This document shows, one piece after another, positions 30,906 through 41,760 of a stretch of 64,000 nucleotides of DNA. The stretch is from the NCBI GenBank assembly GCA_034440635.1, contig JAOTON010002243.1, positions 784,501-848,500 on the forward strand, written 5' to 3'. Numbering within the stretch: the first letter of the stretch is position 1; each line of letters starts with the position of its first letter. This DNA comes from Lepas anatifera. Lineage: Eukaryota > Arthropoda > Thecostraca > Lepadidae. Both the position numbers and the translations under genes were made by a program. Under the pieces are notes generated by a model. It was given only the letters and a program-made list of their open reading frames with translations, made no database searches and had not been told where the DNA came from.

Positions 30906-31889
30906 CAAGGCTTCAAACTGGCACCAACGCTGGTCCATTTCACGCAATATGTCTACGCCGGAGACTTGATTATTCCTGGAATACGGTTTTAATAGGCAAT
31001 TAACGTGTCTATGGATCTAAATCAGTCACTTGTTCTTCGTTTTCGAGCTTGAAAGGAAAGGAAGCGCAATTAATTTTCCATGCCATCATGCCATTTCATT
31101 GGAATAACTGATTTTTAATATTACGCGGATATTGATGTAATTTATGGTAGGGAACCCTGAAAAGAACAGCACTTTGAGTGACCATAGATTAAACGTTTGT
31201 ACATTTGATAGCCAATCTCAAAATATGCAAAGAGTAACCAACACAACAATCAGCTGTACCACCGCCGTGGCGCAGATGGTTAAGGCGCCTCGATCCAGTG
31301 TGAGAGGTTCTTGGATCAAAGCTGACTTCTGGTAGCCCTTTCCTCGACCGCCTCCTACCTAGGAGATGACAGTACACTGGGTAGTGCCCGCTTTGACCAG
31401 GGACTTCCGATGACCAACCAGCGCCCTTATATTGGGAGCACGGGCTTGATCTGCCTTTAAACAGATCCACCGGTCCGGTGGCGCCGCCCGAGGGCACGGC
31501 CTCGCCGCGTGTTACCGGAGCAGTCCTCTGTTCCGCCGGGCCCGAGGAATCGGGATAGCTCCACTGCCTGGTACAGTGGGGCGCGTAACATGGAGCTTGC
31601 TGACATGACTGTCGCGCAAGGGTGCCGAAAAGCGCAAGCCCCGCTGCCGTGTACATACATACATAGTGTGCGTTTGCGTGTGTGTGGTGCAAATGTGTAA
31701 AATGTTCCCGGGATGGGAACGCAAAGATATTTATAAAAGAAAACATTCAGCTGTAGAAATGATAGTGGAAGGAAATTGGTGTAAATGCACATTTCAACGT
31801 GTTGTTTTGTGACTCATTTTGGCTCTAAGATGAATGAGCCTTTCTTCAATGTATGGCATGAACATGATTATCATGGTGATCGACCCACT
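30906..31889. repeat. tRNA-like SINE head (31261-31330) and unassigned flank
   Basis: Plus-strand CCGTGGCGCAGATGGTTAAG (31265-31284) is a good A-box-containing tRNA-like head of leucine/serine style. GGTTCTTGGATCAAAGC about 30 bases later is a weak B box. The following 150 bases may be a SINE body, but no second copy is in the window. The rest of this stretch is unassigned. Confidence 0.5.
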
Positions 31890-33004
31890 TTAAATGCACA
31901 TTGACTGGGGCTTGAGACACCTCCGGCTTAACGGGGCTGGTGTTGGGGCGGATACCCGCCCCTCAAATATGTCGAAAACCATGCTACTTGCGACAAGCGC
32001 TACAAAATCGGTATGCAGCGTCAAGTAGCCTGAACTAAGCTCTAAAGAAAGTTTTTTACAATTATTTCGGGTAAAGTCCACGGTCACCAAACACCAAAGC
32101 ATGTCACCATAAGAATATAACGGATTGATGCATTACACCATAGGGTGTAAAGGAAATGAAGGCTTTTCATTCATTGCATCTGAAATAGAAGAACTTGTAT
32201 TAGAGTATCTGATCTTTTGGAATTCTCATAGCAGGTCGTGTCGAATTATATATAGTAAGGTTTTTCTGGATCAAATCTAAGATTTAACCTGGCCGTAGGT
32301 TCTAGTCAGACCCGCAGTTCCAGTTAGACCTGGCCGTAGGTTCTAGTTAGACCTCCAGTTCCAGTTAGACCTGGCCGTAGGTTCTAGTTAGACCTCCAGT
32401 TCCAGTTAGACCTGGCCGTAGGTTCTATTTAGACCTCCAGTTCCAGTTAGACCTGACCGTAGGTTCTAGTTAGACCTCCAGCTCCAGTTAGACCTGACCG
32501 TAGGTCAGATCAAAGTCACACTGGGTAAAAGCACATATCATTACAACCACAGGGATAAGACAAACCCAATGGTGTCAAAATACAAGTCCCATCGTCATTC
32601 TCAACGAAGCTATTGAGCTTAAATCATTCTACTCATGAATTTTCAATGAAGAGGTCATGGCTCGTACCTGGCTAAGGCCATCGATATCGAAAATCCGGAT
32701 AAATATTTTGTATACCTGGTAGGCCAATTATGTGATCTAAATTTCAAATCGATAGATAAACCCTGTTCTTAGTTATGCTATTCTATTTTTTTGGGAGGTG
32801 AGGTCATTGGACCTGACCCAAAATGACTTGGACCCAAAATTATCTGCAGCCAAAATATTACCACCAGTTGCAAAAAGGATCAGAGAAGAGGTATGCCACG
32901 TACATACAGCGGCGATGCGCGCCGCCATTTCAGGCCGTATGCGAAAACCCGAGGGGGAGGGGCGAGTACCCACCTCTCTCCATCACACGAGTTACACGTG
33001 TTAA
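31890..33004. mobile_element. Family A TTAA-ended element, copy 3
   Basis: The left part (ATTGACTGGGGCTTGAGACACCTCC...GGATACCCGCCCC) and right part (AGAAGAGGTATG...GGCGATGCGCGCCGCC...CGAAAACCCGAGGGGG...CACGTGTTAA) are collinear and in the same orientation as copy 1 (56241-57086). TTAA flanks both sides (31890-31893, 33001-33004). The interior holds a minisatellite (32285-32505) absent from copy 1. Non-coding. Confidence 0.75.
32285..32505. repeat. 41-bp minisatellite in family A copy 3
   Basis: Five units with CTGGCCGTAGGTTCTAGTTA followed by GACCTCCAGTTCCAGTTAGA repeat at 41-bp spacing. Units differ by single bases (GGCC/GACC, AGTTCC/AGCTCC). Confidence 0.95.
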
Positions 33005-33970
33005 GCTTGATCCGTTCCGCTAAAGTAAGCTCAGGATAAAACACGTCTGAAAGGTTCTCTGCAGCTCTGAAAACAGCTGTTCCGATAACATGTGGCAGTA
33101 CGTCCCACGCATGTCGCAAGCTACTGTCACTGCAGCAGCACTCGAATCTCCTCCTACCTCCAAGATCCAAGCTTCATCTGGAGACATCAACTTCACTAGT
33201 TGAGATACGGGTGCTTTTTGTTTGCGGTTACACAGGGATACCTGAATACTCTCCAGCGTTTCTCTAAGTTCAACCTGCCCAGTAGCTTTCCGTGGAACCC
33301 AGACGACTTACTTGCAGCGACAGTCCAACCTATCTTCCACTTACCGAGAAGACAAATCACATGAGTGATGTACTGGTTCTTCTCCCGGTTTAGTGCATCC
33401 CGTGCACCCTGGGTTACCACCATCTGCAGACTGGTTCGTGAAGCCATTGTATTCTTGAGGTGCATGGTGCACCAACTGACAGAACGGCGGAGCACATGCT
33501 GCAGCAGGCGGGGACTAGCAAACACCGCCATAGGTGGCCTGGTGGCATGCGTGGGTGTCCATCGACCCGATCCGAGTGGGATATCATTTACTCAAGGTTT
33601 TGAAAAGGTGACCCGCAGGGTTACAGAGGTGCCCTGATCTGGGATAGCCTATCTAACTGCAGAGCTGCTGCAGTAGTTCCCGCGTTTGTTTCCCTGTTGT
33701 TGGCTGGTTTTTGGTGTTCGACGTTTGAACTTACTTTCCAAACCATTTGTTCGAGAAATTTCTGATGACGTATCTGAGAGTAGGTGTTACAAACGACTGG
33801 TACTTTTTGCGAATCGCTCACTTGGAATCTGCAATAAAACAAAAACGGCTTGTAAATATCTCTGCTATTTTATCTTCACCTCTATGATTCACCTTTTGTG
33901 ACAAAACTTAAGTGAGCAAACCATATGTGATTCAGTAGATAAAATTGAAAGAAGCCCATAAAAAGGATCA
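33005..33970. other. Unassigned; one unrecognised minus-strand frame
   Basis: A minus-strand frame of 111 residues (33531-33196) is open with no motif I recognise. Nothing shows that it is transcribed. No other feature is supported. Confidence 0.3.

Positions 33971-34012
<42 letters not shown>
33971..34012. repeat. (AT)n(GT)n microsatellite
   Basis: Roughly 14 AT units are followed by about seven GT units. Confidence 0.95.
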
Positions 34013-34899
34013 ATTGTCCGGTGAATCAGAAAGCTTGCCGAGTACATTGTATCAGTAAAAGGGAAAAAGGGAAGCTTCAACAACTAATTGGCAAATGGGG
34101 GGTTCTCGTGAACATTTTAATGTTTGCATACCTGAGAATGTTCTCTCCGTGGCGGTCACCATTTGATAAACGTATCAAAATTGATACAATTTTTAATTCA
34201 TAATTTATAATTATTGAACAAAAACTTTGGAACTTTGCTTTGTGTAGCGGCAGGTAATGTTGATGCCAATTTATTATGCGAGCCATGTCCTGCAGGTGGA
34301 CCAGAGGATTCCCTCCGTTTACTTGCGGCTGGGACTCGTTAAGTGAGAAGAGTTAGTTAAAAAATTCGTTAGCAAGTATTTCGTGACAGGATATGAACCG
34401 AGGCCATGCGCTTCCGACACTGCATGAAAAATGTTTCACAAATTGATAGATCCGCCCGCGCTGCGGCCAGCGGTATCATTGTAAGCGTTTAAAATGTGAA
34501 TTGGTCTACCTCCTTGAATCTGAGTTAGCAAATTGAAAAATCCTTTGACAAGTGTTTTATACTTCATTGGCAGCAACCGATCCAATCGTTTATGGGAGCG
34601 TCAGGCAGAACAGTTTCATAGGCTGCAGAAAACAGACTGGGCAATGGGACACTGAGGCAGAGCAGTAGGGCAATTAAAACCTGGTGTCATTGACTGGAGA
34701 GCATGAGCGTCGTCACGGATCTTTAGTGGGGAGGGGGGGCTGGAACTCGTGATCGAAGACTATGTTCACGTTTCGCCTTGTTTTGTCGTCTAGACATGGT
34801 AGCGTAATGCTTCTGCTGTATAAACACGCGGCGGTACGGGAGTAAGTGTTTCCCCTAAGAGCGCCACCGTACTTGGGTACCTGGTACCTGATCTTCTTT
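34013..34899. other. No recognised gene
   Basis: No domain, RNA or repeat family recognised. ATATGAACC near 34392 on the plus strand could be a poor SINE box and is not called. Confidence 0.4.
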
Positions 34900-35790
34900 G
34901 TAATTTCTGCCAAATTGTTAGGTCTAAGTAATATCAGTTCAGGTGAAAAGTCCAGGTCCAGTGACCTAACCTCAAAACATGTCTGAGGTATGTATGCACA
35001 TACTAATATGCAATAGTAAGGGTAGACTTTGTTTTTACATCGTTTACGTGTTGCCATCAGGTCAGGGTCATGACCTTTCCATTGGAAATGCACCGGAGAG
35101 ACGGAGAGATAGCTCAGTTGGTGGAGCGTTGGGGTCCGGTCCGCCCCCAACACTGTGCAGTGCCAGTGCACCGGTGAAAAGCTTGTGACCAGTCCCCTGA
35201 GACGCGCTGGTAGTCAATGTTTGCCCGACGCAGGTCATCTGGCACCTGACTGATGGGAAAGTAGCCAGAGCGAGGCGGCCGTCCCTGTGCTTTGTGAGAC
35301 GTTAAACTTTGGCTTCCAAACTAGCCCGTCATTGTGGGAATTCCTCGGTCCGATGGATGGGTCGGAGTTTCGGCGAAAAGTCCCTTGATAACTTTATTGA
35401 AGCTCTAATCCCAAAAACTGAACGTGCAATAAGTGGAATACCGTTTGAAAAATCAAATTTGATGGCTTCCCAGAAAATGGTAATAGATCTTTGATTCTGA
35501 TGTCATCATGATAGCAAGACCACTGCGGTTCGAATGATATGCATTATGACCTATGGTAGCCTGACCTGAGTTAAAGTCATGTCAGGCTTTCTCAATTTTA
35601 CTCTATTCCGTCAGCTGTTAAGACACAATATGTAAGCTTCCATTGTATGCCTATCGTAGCACGCTTTGGGCTAGTGATAGTGACCACAAGAGTGACCTGA
35701 CCAGAAATATGTATATTTCAGCCCCAGCCCTTGCGGTGGCGACGCCCTGCTGGAAAGGTAGGGAAAAAGGTTGGCGGTGACCATTATCCC
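34900..35790. mobile_element. Family A-related element, copy 6, split by a SINE
   Basis: TGACCTAACCTCAAAA, CAGGTCAGGGTCATGACC and CCATTGGAAATGCACC match the family A interior up to about 35093. TGACCT-rich family-like sequence resumes at 35548-35700. The SINE at 35100-35420 sits between. Ends are not identified. Confidence 0.5.
35100..35420 (+). mobile_element. tRNA-derived SINE, family 1, copy 2
   Basis: The head GATAGCTCAGTTGGTGGAGC (A box) is followed by GTTGGGGTCCGG. The body contains GACGTTAAACTTTGGCTTCC and the tail AAGTCCCTTGATAAC, all in the order seen in the minus-strand copy at 2130-2455. The insertion is inside family A-related sequence. Confidence 0.85.
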
Positions 35791-38099
35791 CTCCTAAAAT
35801 TTTGAATTCCCACCGCTCTAACATCAGCAGCTGAGTCTGAACTGCTACCGCTCCTACCAATCACAGAGTGGTACTGTCAGATAAAGCGCGCCAAAGCATC
35901 AATCAGCTGTCATCGGCAGTTGGCGGCGCGAGAAGGGCAGTGGCGCGCCGCCGCAGCAGACCGGCTGCCCACCCCTGGTCTCGGTCGGCGGCGGTAATTT
36001 ATAGAGACAGGTTAATCACTGGCCTCCCGGGTGTTGGCGTCACCCCACCAGCATCGCCGTCTGCCGCGCTTCTCTGTTTTCGGCTCGAAGGGAAATCGAT
36101 TTCCACGCGCGTCATCGATAACTACTCTCGGCATGGTTAGGGTTGCCAGGTGACTACTCAAGAGACCTTCATTGTGTATTGAAAATGGGGAACAGAACAT
36201 TAAGATTCAGACAGAAATGAGGGAGCAATGTCTGTGCAAGAACAAGCCATGTCTTCGTTTGAATTATTGCAGTATGCCTGCGCCTCTTCTAAGAGGGCTC
36301 CTGGGCATTGGGGAAAGCATGGACACATGAGAGCGCATGGAGCACAGTGGGATAGTATTTCTCAGAGTGGTTCTTTCTTGGTCTGTCGTCGTTTTCTGTA
36401 CCGTCCGGAAATTGATACCAGAGCTCTGCAATGTTGTGAGGTGCCTCACCCCCGTTCCCCCACACGCCTGACCTGAAGTCCCCCAATGAAAATTCAAAGT
36501 CGCCCTTGAAAAAATTGAGGATCAAGATTTTCGACTTTTTATTCTTACAATGTTTCAATGTTACAATGTTTGTTCTTTCCAGCTAAAATCTTTAGATGTT
36601 GTGGGTATTATTTCAAAAGGCCACACGGGCCACGTAAGAAAAAGCGTTTGAGCTGATACACCGATTTTTAGAGGATCAGAGTGTGGTTTCCTTGAAGCAC
36701 ACACAAAACTACCGGGAAATCTCAGCCAATTTATATGCTCGAAATATCAGAAGGCAAGTATCAGTAAGCTTAGAAATAGCAGCTTGGAGATGGCTCGATC
36801 AATTGAACTGTGATCAGGCATACTTTTGGGACTAAGATGTGACATTTTGTTCCTGTTTTGCAATTAACCCGAAGGAACGCATTTTTGTCGATCTCTTTTC
36901 TTGTTGAATTTCGGCTCTAGCATCTCTCCTCAGAGTCCTGAGTAATCGCTGGCATTATATAAACCTGAATATGAAAGTGTGCGCTGTTCATGGGAATGGA
37001 ATATCAACTCAGGCTCTTCTATTTTGCCTTGCAGTTATTTATGATGCAGTCATCGCGAATGGGCCTTGCCTCTAGCAACGCTGTACCAACTCAGTGTATT
37101 AAAATTTCAGGCCCTGAAGATGGAATAGCCGACTCCAGTTCTGGTTTCCCGGTAGAATCGGACCTTATTCATGAAGTTGCTTCTGCCAGGCTTAAGCAGC
37201 TCAATTCAAGAACTCTGTCGTCGCTGATGAATCGTCCATGTAAAAGTGATTTATTTTGACTGTCAATTATTACATTGGAATCGCTGCAGCTTTCCTCCAG
37301 CTGGGCATCTATGTATTAGAGCATTAAGGATTGAAAACTGGAGTATCTTTTTCTGTTGGCGCACTAGTCACCTTTGGTTTGTGACACTCCAAAGCTTGCG
37401 AAAGATTTATTGTCAGAATCCCATCGTTTACATGTCAAGATAAGCAGTAGCATGTCGGATCAGGCTGGAGTCGTGGCCAAACTGGGAACCTGGCCTGGGG
37501 TATCTTAAGCCTATAGCGACAGCTTTTCCGCACTGGTCATTAGGGTTGTACAGATTTGGACGAAGTTTAAATTTATAGATGAACAACTTTTATCCCATGA
37601 TTTGGTTCATTTCTAATTTGTTTGCAAGTTTTTACCGAAATTATTAAATATTCAGGGGTCCGCCAAATTGACGAAAAACCACTGTCTGAAAAAAAACTGA
37701 AAATGAACTTCGCACCAAATTGACACAAATTATGCATATCGTACCTCCCACGGTTCAGCCATGCCTTCAGAGACAGGAAATATAACCCTCGTAAGATACA
37801 CAAGCCTTAGACACACGGTGTGACAATCCGTTATTACCGACATGAGGACAGACTGAGGAATGGTAAACCAGTAAATTACATTGGAATTGTTAGGTTACTT
37901 TAACAATCCAATCATTAATTAGCCCAAAGTTTGGATTTTATAGCTTCATCAGGGGCTCAAGTATGCAAAGTGTAACTAAGAAACGCTTCAAATACACTTC
38001 AAAGCGCCACAACAGCCTTAGGAAAATAACACATCTAATCACATCACACTTCGAATACAAACTAGATTTGGGTTAACATTTTTGAAATTCATAATAGCA
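35791..38099. other. No recognised gene; isolated TATA box
   Basis: A GC-rich patch lies at 35880-36080. A TATATAAAC box at about 36955 lies some 35 bases before an ATG (36990) whose 89-residue frame opens with a hydrophobic stretch (LRLFYFALQLFMM). No homology is recognised, and a first exon is only a guess. Nothing else is seen. Confidence 0.3.
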
Positions 38100-38725
38100 A
38101 CTTCATAGGAAAACAAGAAAGGCCCATTTCCGCCACATTCTCGGCGTACAGAAAACCCACGAGAAGGACGATCTAACGCATGTTCCCCCATTGGCAGCTC
38201 AAAAGTCAGGTTCGGCACGGTGATGCGTTTCTTCCTGAGGGCCTTACGAAAATGTCCCCCGAGCTCCTGCAGGAGGAACTGAATTATATCATTGGAAAGT
38301 TTTTGATACTAAACTTTCCTCGTGCCCTTGTGTTGAAATTGAGAGAGGCCCCACAAAATTTGAACGCGGCTGAACAGCATGGAGGGACAAAACCGTCCAG
38401 GATAGGGTCAGCCATTATTCCCAATGCTCAGAATACAGAAATCGTGACTGAAACCGTGCGCCACACTCTTTCCGTCCTCACAGTATCTGAAACAAGAATA
38501 GGTCAAGCATAGAAGCGCAGCAACAAAAAAGACAATTCCTTGTGGTAAATGTTATAAATCATATTATGGAGAAATAGGTAGACGTATGGGGAAGGAAATA
38601 CGTGAGCACAGTTAGAATCTCAGGGAGCATAGTTTGTTGAATGCGTTGGTTGTACATGCGGAGAGGAAGGGCCATTTACCTGATTGGGGAAAGCAGTTCT
38701 ACTTCATGATGGTATGGCACAGACA
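38100..38725 (+). pseudogene. Penelope-like element, upstream copy: RT C-terminus and GIY-YIG-like endonuclease
   Basis: This is the 3' part of a Penelope-like element. FSAYRKPT (to about 38160) is the family's YRKPT motif. ELLQEELNYIIGKFLILNFP (38256-38320) is the helical region after the RT. After a frame change near 38515 comes IPCGKCYKSYYGEIGRR, then a stop, then HSLLNALVVHAERKGHLPDW. These match the family's C-terminal GIY-YIG-type endonuclease, with its Cys pair and the closing H-x(n)-GH-x2-DW. In-frame stops (38177, and near 38612) and at least one frameshift make it a pseudogene. It is followed by TA repeats, a Penelope-type terminal motif and a second copy's RT, so the two copies are head-to-tail. 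Confidence 0.75.
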
Positions 38726-38726
38726 G

Positions 38727-38730
<4 letters not shown>

Positions 38731-38793
<63 letters not shown>
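38731..38793. repeat. (TA)n microsatellite
   Basis: About 31 TA units lie between the endonuclease remnant and the terminal motif of the next Penelope-like copy. Confidence 0.95.
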
Positions 38794-38796
<3 letters not shown>

Positions 38797-38814
38797 AAGA
38801 CACACATGTCAACA

Positions 38815-38860
38815 TCCAGACCGGTTTCGATATATTACAATATCATCATCAGTGTAATAA
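38815..38860 (-). ncRNA. Hammerhead-ribozyme-like core in Penelope-type terminal repeat
   Basis: On the minus strand CTGATGA (38852-38846) is followed by a 5-bp stem GATAT...ATATC and then GAAAC at 38828, the invariant core of hammerhead ribozymes. It continues CCGGT. Penelope-like elements are known to carry hammerhead motifs in their terminal repeats, and the plus-strand form ACCGGTTTCG...TCATCAG is a familiar boundary sequence of these elements. The stems I and III and the cleavage triplet are not demonstrated, so activity is unproven. Orientation opposite to the RT is unexplained, though terminal repeats can be inverted. Confidence 0.5.
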
Positions 38861-39199
38861 ATGAACAACCTACATAAGGACATCCCGGTGAAAGAAACTA
38901 TTGAAATAACTATCAGCGAACTTTTCAGAAATAATTGCGTAGAAATAGCAGGGATTACTGCGAAGTACTTTCGCTCATTTCTTGAAGTGGCCGTTTTGAA
39001 CTCCTACTTCATTTTTAACAATCTTCTCTATAAGCAGGTCGATGGGGTAGGCATGGGTCTTCCTTTAGGCCCCACCTTTGCTAATATTTTTCTATGTTTT
39101 CATGAGAGGAAATGGTTAAAAAACTGTCCAGCCGACTTCCGCCCAGTAACGTATAAGAGGTTCATTGATGATACTTTTTTAATATTTCGTCATAGATCA
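38861..39199 (+). pseudogene. Penelope-like RT, part 1 (5' of LTR insertion)
   Basis: This frame of 113 residues carries the RT palm of a Penelope-like element. QVDGVGMGLPLGPTFANIFL is the family's PLGP-containing block and YKRFIDDTFLIF holds the catalytic DD pair (F-I-D-D). The ATG at 38861 is only the first in-frame start and the RT fingers are absent, so the copy is 5'-truncated. The frame runs exactly to the left boundary of the LTR retrotransposon at 39200 and would otherwise continue at 43874. Apart from the insertion the reading frame looks open. Confidence 0.85.
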
Positions 39200-40219
39200 T
39201 GTAAGCGCCCGTTTGCAGCCCTGTTGGCAAAGTATCAGTCGTATTGTTGAGAGCGCCAAGGACGGGATCAATGTGTACTGTCGGTTTGTACTCCTGCCGC
39301 TAGACGGCTGGCGGCCCGTGGTAAACTTGGGTCAGGCCACTGACGTCACGTGACGTGAGCCTAGTGCTGAGGTTTAATAATTGCTTAGCATTTGGAATAG
39401 GCGTGATTTGCTCTGTTTCGTAGAATATTCTAGATAGGCGGTTCTTGAGTCGTGAAAGGTCTGAGGCTTCAGTAGGAGGTGCGATGATTTCGATAGTGCG
39501 TATTGTGTGTAGGGACTTTGACTGACGTCATGCGAATTGCTGCGGGCGCTATGTGGCGACCTGGGTCGGCTGTCGAGGGGCGTTGGTCTTTTCGCTGACG
39601 GACGCTGTGGTGACAAGATGTGCGTAGAGCCCGGCTGCCCTCTGTAAGTAGTTTATGGCACGCTTATCAAGGTAATTTGCTATGCGTGATATGCTTTGAT
39701 ATTGAGTTAAATCAGAAGTTTTCCGTACGACATTTTCTGGGTTTCGAGTTATCTTTATATATTTGTAACGACACGTTTAACTCGTAGGTCTCTGGCGGCC
39801 ATGTGACTATTTGTGAGCCGTGATCCCGAGCCGGTGGGGTCCCGTGATGGAGCCAGATGTCGGTGTACGGCGAGATGTAGAAGCTGCGCGTTGCTATCAT
39901 CTATGGAAGCGCAACGAGTCGGTACGTTTAGATTGCAAAAGTGTTGTGTTTCGGATTAGCGCCTAGTAGGTAACGTCGCTCAATAATTGTGAAGTTATGC
40001 TTCAAGGTATTAGTATTATGGATATTTAGAGTTGGTCGCGGAACGGATTTATCGATAGTTGTGTTATCTTTGGTTCGAGCTGGCGTTCCTGTGAGCATGG
40101 AGATTGTTCCGAATTGTGATTCCCGCTTTCGTCTGCAGAAACGGAATAAAACCGTCTCGTAAGAAATGGTTTTCCAGTCTTCGAGCTGCCCTTTCGAGAT
40201 CGGCGCGCGGCACTTTACA
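39200..40219 (+). repeat. 5' LTR
   Basis: TG...CA-ended 1020-bp repeat containing CACTGACGTCACGTGACGTGAG (39340-39360, CRE-like palindromes) and AATAAA (40146) near the 3' end as a likely polyadenylation signal. The first bases after it (GTTTCGACTCGG) do not begin with TGG, so the primer-binding site is non-standard or not recognised. Confidence 0.95.
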
Positions 40220-40589
40220 GTTTCGACTCGGCTTCTGCTCGGGCCAGTTTCGAGTGCTCTTCGGAGGCATGTTCGACTTCGTCGTCTGAGGCCATGCCGT
40301 CGATGTCAGCGAGGACTTCAGGTGGCTTCTGGTCCTGAAGGTGGAGCGGCGGTTGGAGCAAACACTCAGTGAGAAGGTATGACGCAGTGTGCAGTGATTT
40401 TCGGCAGTGTTCGGTGCGAGCAGCGGTGAAGTATGCAGAGTTGGTTTTGCTCAGGTGATAATGGTGGTGATTCGGGTCAGCTGTGTGCTTCAGTGGTTAA
40501 GGCATCAGTGGTTACTGGTTACAATTAATGGTTACGGTTCGTGGTTCAAGGAGTTCGGTTTACGGTTTGAGTCTGTTGGTTGGTGTGTT

Positions 40590-41235
40590 CTTTGGCCGTT
40601 AGCGGCATAGTTTGAGTCCTTCGGTGGTTATGCACTTCGGCCGTTAACGGCACAGTTCTGAGTCAGTTGGTGGGTATGCTGATCGGCCGTTAACGGCACA
40701 GTAGTCCTTCGGTGGTTAGGTTATTCGGCCGTCAACGGCACAGTAGTCCTTCGGTGGTTAGGTTATTCGGCCATTAACGGCACAGTTTGAGTCCTTCGGT
40801 GGTTATGCACTTCGGCCGTTAACGGCACAGTTCTACGTCAGTTGGTGGGTATGGCCTGCGGCCGTTTTCGGCAGTTTTGGGTCCTTCGGGGTAAGTGTCT
40901 TCGGCCATTATCGGCGTAGTTTTGGGTCCGCTGGTGGCTAGGCTCTTCGGCCGTTAACGGCACAGTTTGAATCCTTCGGTGGTTGGGTTCATCGGCCGTT
41001 AACGGCACAGTAGTCCTTCGGTGGTTAGGTTATTCGGCCGTTAACGGCACAGCTGCGTCCTTCGGTGGTTAGGTTCTTCGGCCGTTAACGGCACAGGTTT
41101 GAGTATGTTGGTGGTTAGGGATTTCGGTCGGTCGCGTTGCAGTTTTGAGTCCCTTGGTGGATAGGCTCCTCGGTCGTTAGCGGTGCAGTTTTGAGTCAGT
41201 TGGGGGTACATTCCTTGGCCGTTAATGGCATTTTC
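40590..41235 (+). repeat. Leader minisatellite with palindrome GCCGTTAACGGC, about 15 units
   Basis: Units of about 38-48 bp share CCTTCGGTGGTTA and CGGCCGTTAACGGCACAGT. Seven units keep the exact 12-bp palindrome GCCGTTAACGGC and the others are variants (for example GTCAACGGC, ATTAACGGC, GTTAGCGG). Each palindrome is two overlapping inverted copies of TAACGG, a Myb-type recognition word. It lies between the 5' LTR and the Gag-like frame. Confidence 0.95.
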
Positions 41236-41760
41236 TGTGTAAGCTAGTCGATACGTTTTCGGAGTAATTTGTCAGTTCTTTAATAAATCCCTGGTTGAAG
41301 ATACTGGATAAGTTATCTGTCGTAAGCGACTTAGGTTAAAGCATATAGCTGTTTGGTTCTTACTAAGAGATTTTCATATCGTTTAGCCCATTGATTAGCT
41401 TCCCTCGTATGTGAAGCGTTTGAGCTAGCGGTGCAGATTTGGTTATAGTTTTGCCTCGACCCTTATCGTAGCCGGTAAGTTCGCATTTACTCGGCTAGCA
41501 GTATGCGATTCCCGTTTTGATTTGCCTCATCGGTAATAGGTCCCGGTATTTTATCCAGTTATCTGCGTATTGGGGCTTTAAATTACGGAGTTATTTTTCC
41601 GCTTGTGCAGGCCATAATTGTAGGATGTTTGATTTGAATGCTTACGTCTTGCAGCTACATTCCCATTGACTCAATTTTTCGTTTGGGTTTAGTATTCAGC
41701 AGTAGTGTTCATGTTTGCTGTCCCTGTGTAGGTTCCATAGCCTCAGGGGTTGGTATAGGT

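Noticed and set aside
31261..31330. Functional tRNA gene of Leu/Ser type
   Set aside because: The B box is degenerate and the arms do not close; treated as a SINE head.
31189..31746. Minus-strand 185-residue frame
   Set aside because: It runs antisense through the tRNA-like SINE head and its body and shows no motif.
33196..33531. Minus-strand 111-residue frame as a transposase piece
   Set aside because: I could not match any DDE, hAT or other transposase motif, so it is left as unrecognised.
39374..39616. Minus-strand 80-residue frame in the LTR (repeated at 43023-43265)
   Set aside because: It is duplicated only because the LTRs are duplicated, and it has no domain; probably a chance frame in regulatory sequence.
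40590..41235. Repeat-spacer pattern of GGCCGTTAACGGC
   Set aside because: The 'spacers' are themselves related to each other, and the array lies in an LTR element leader; it is not a CRISPR array.
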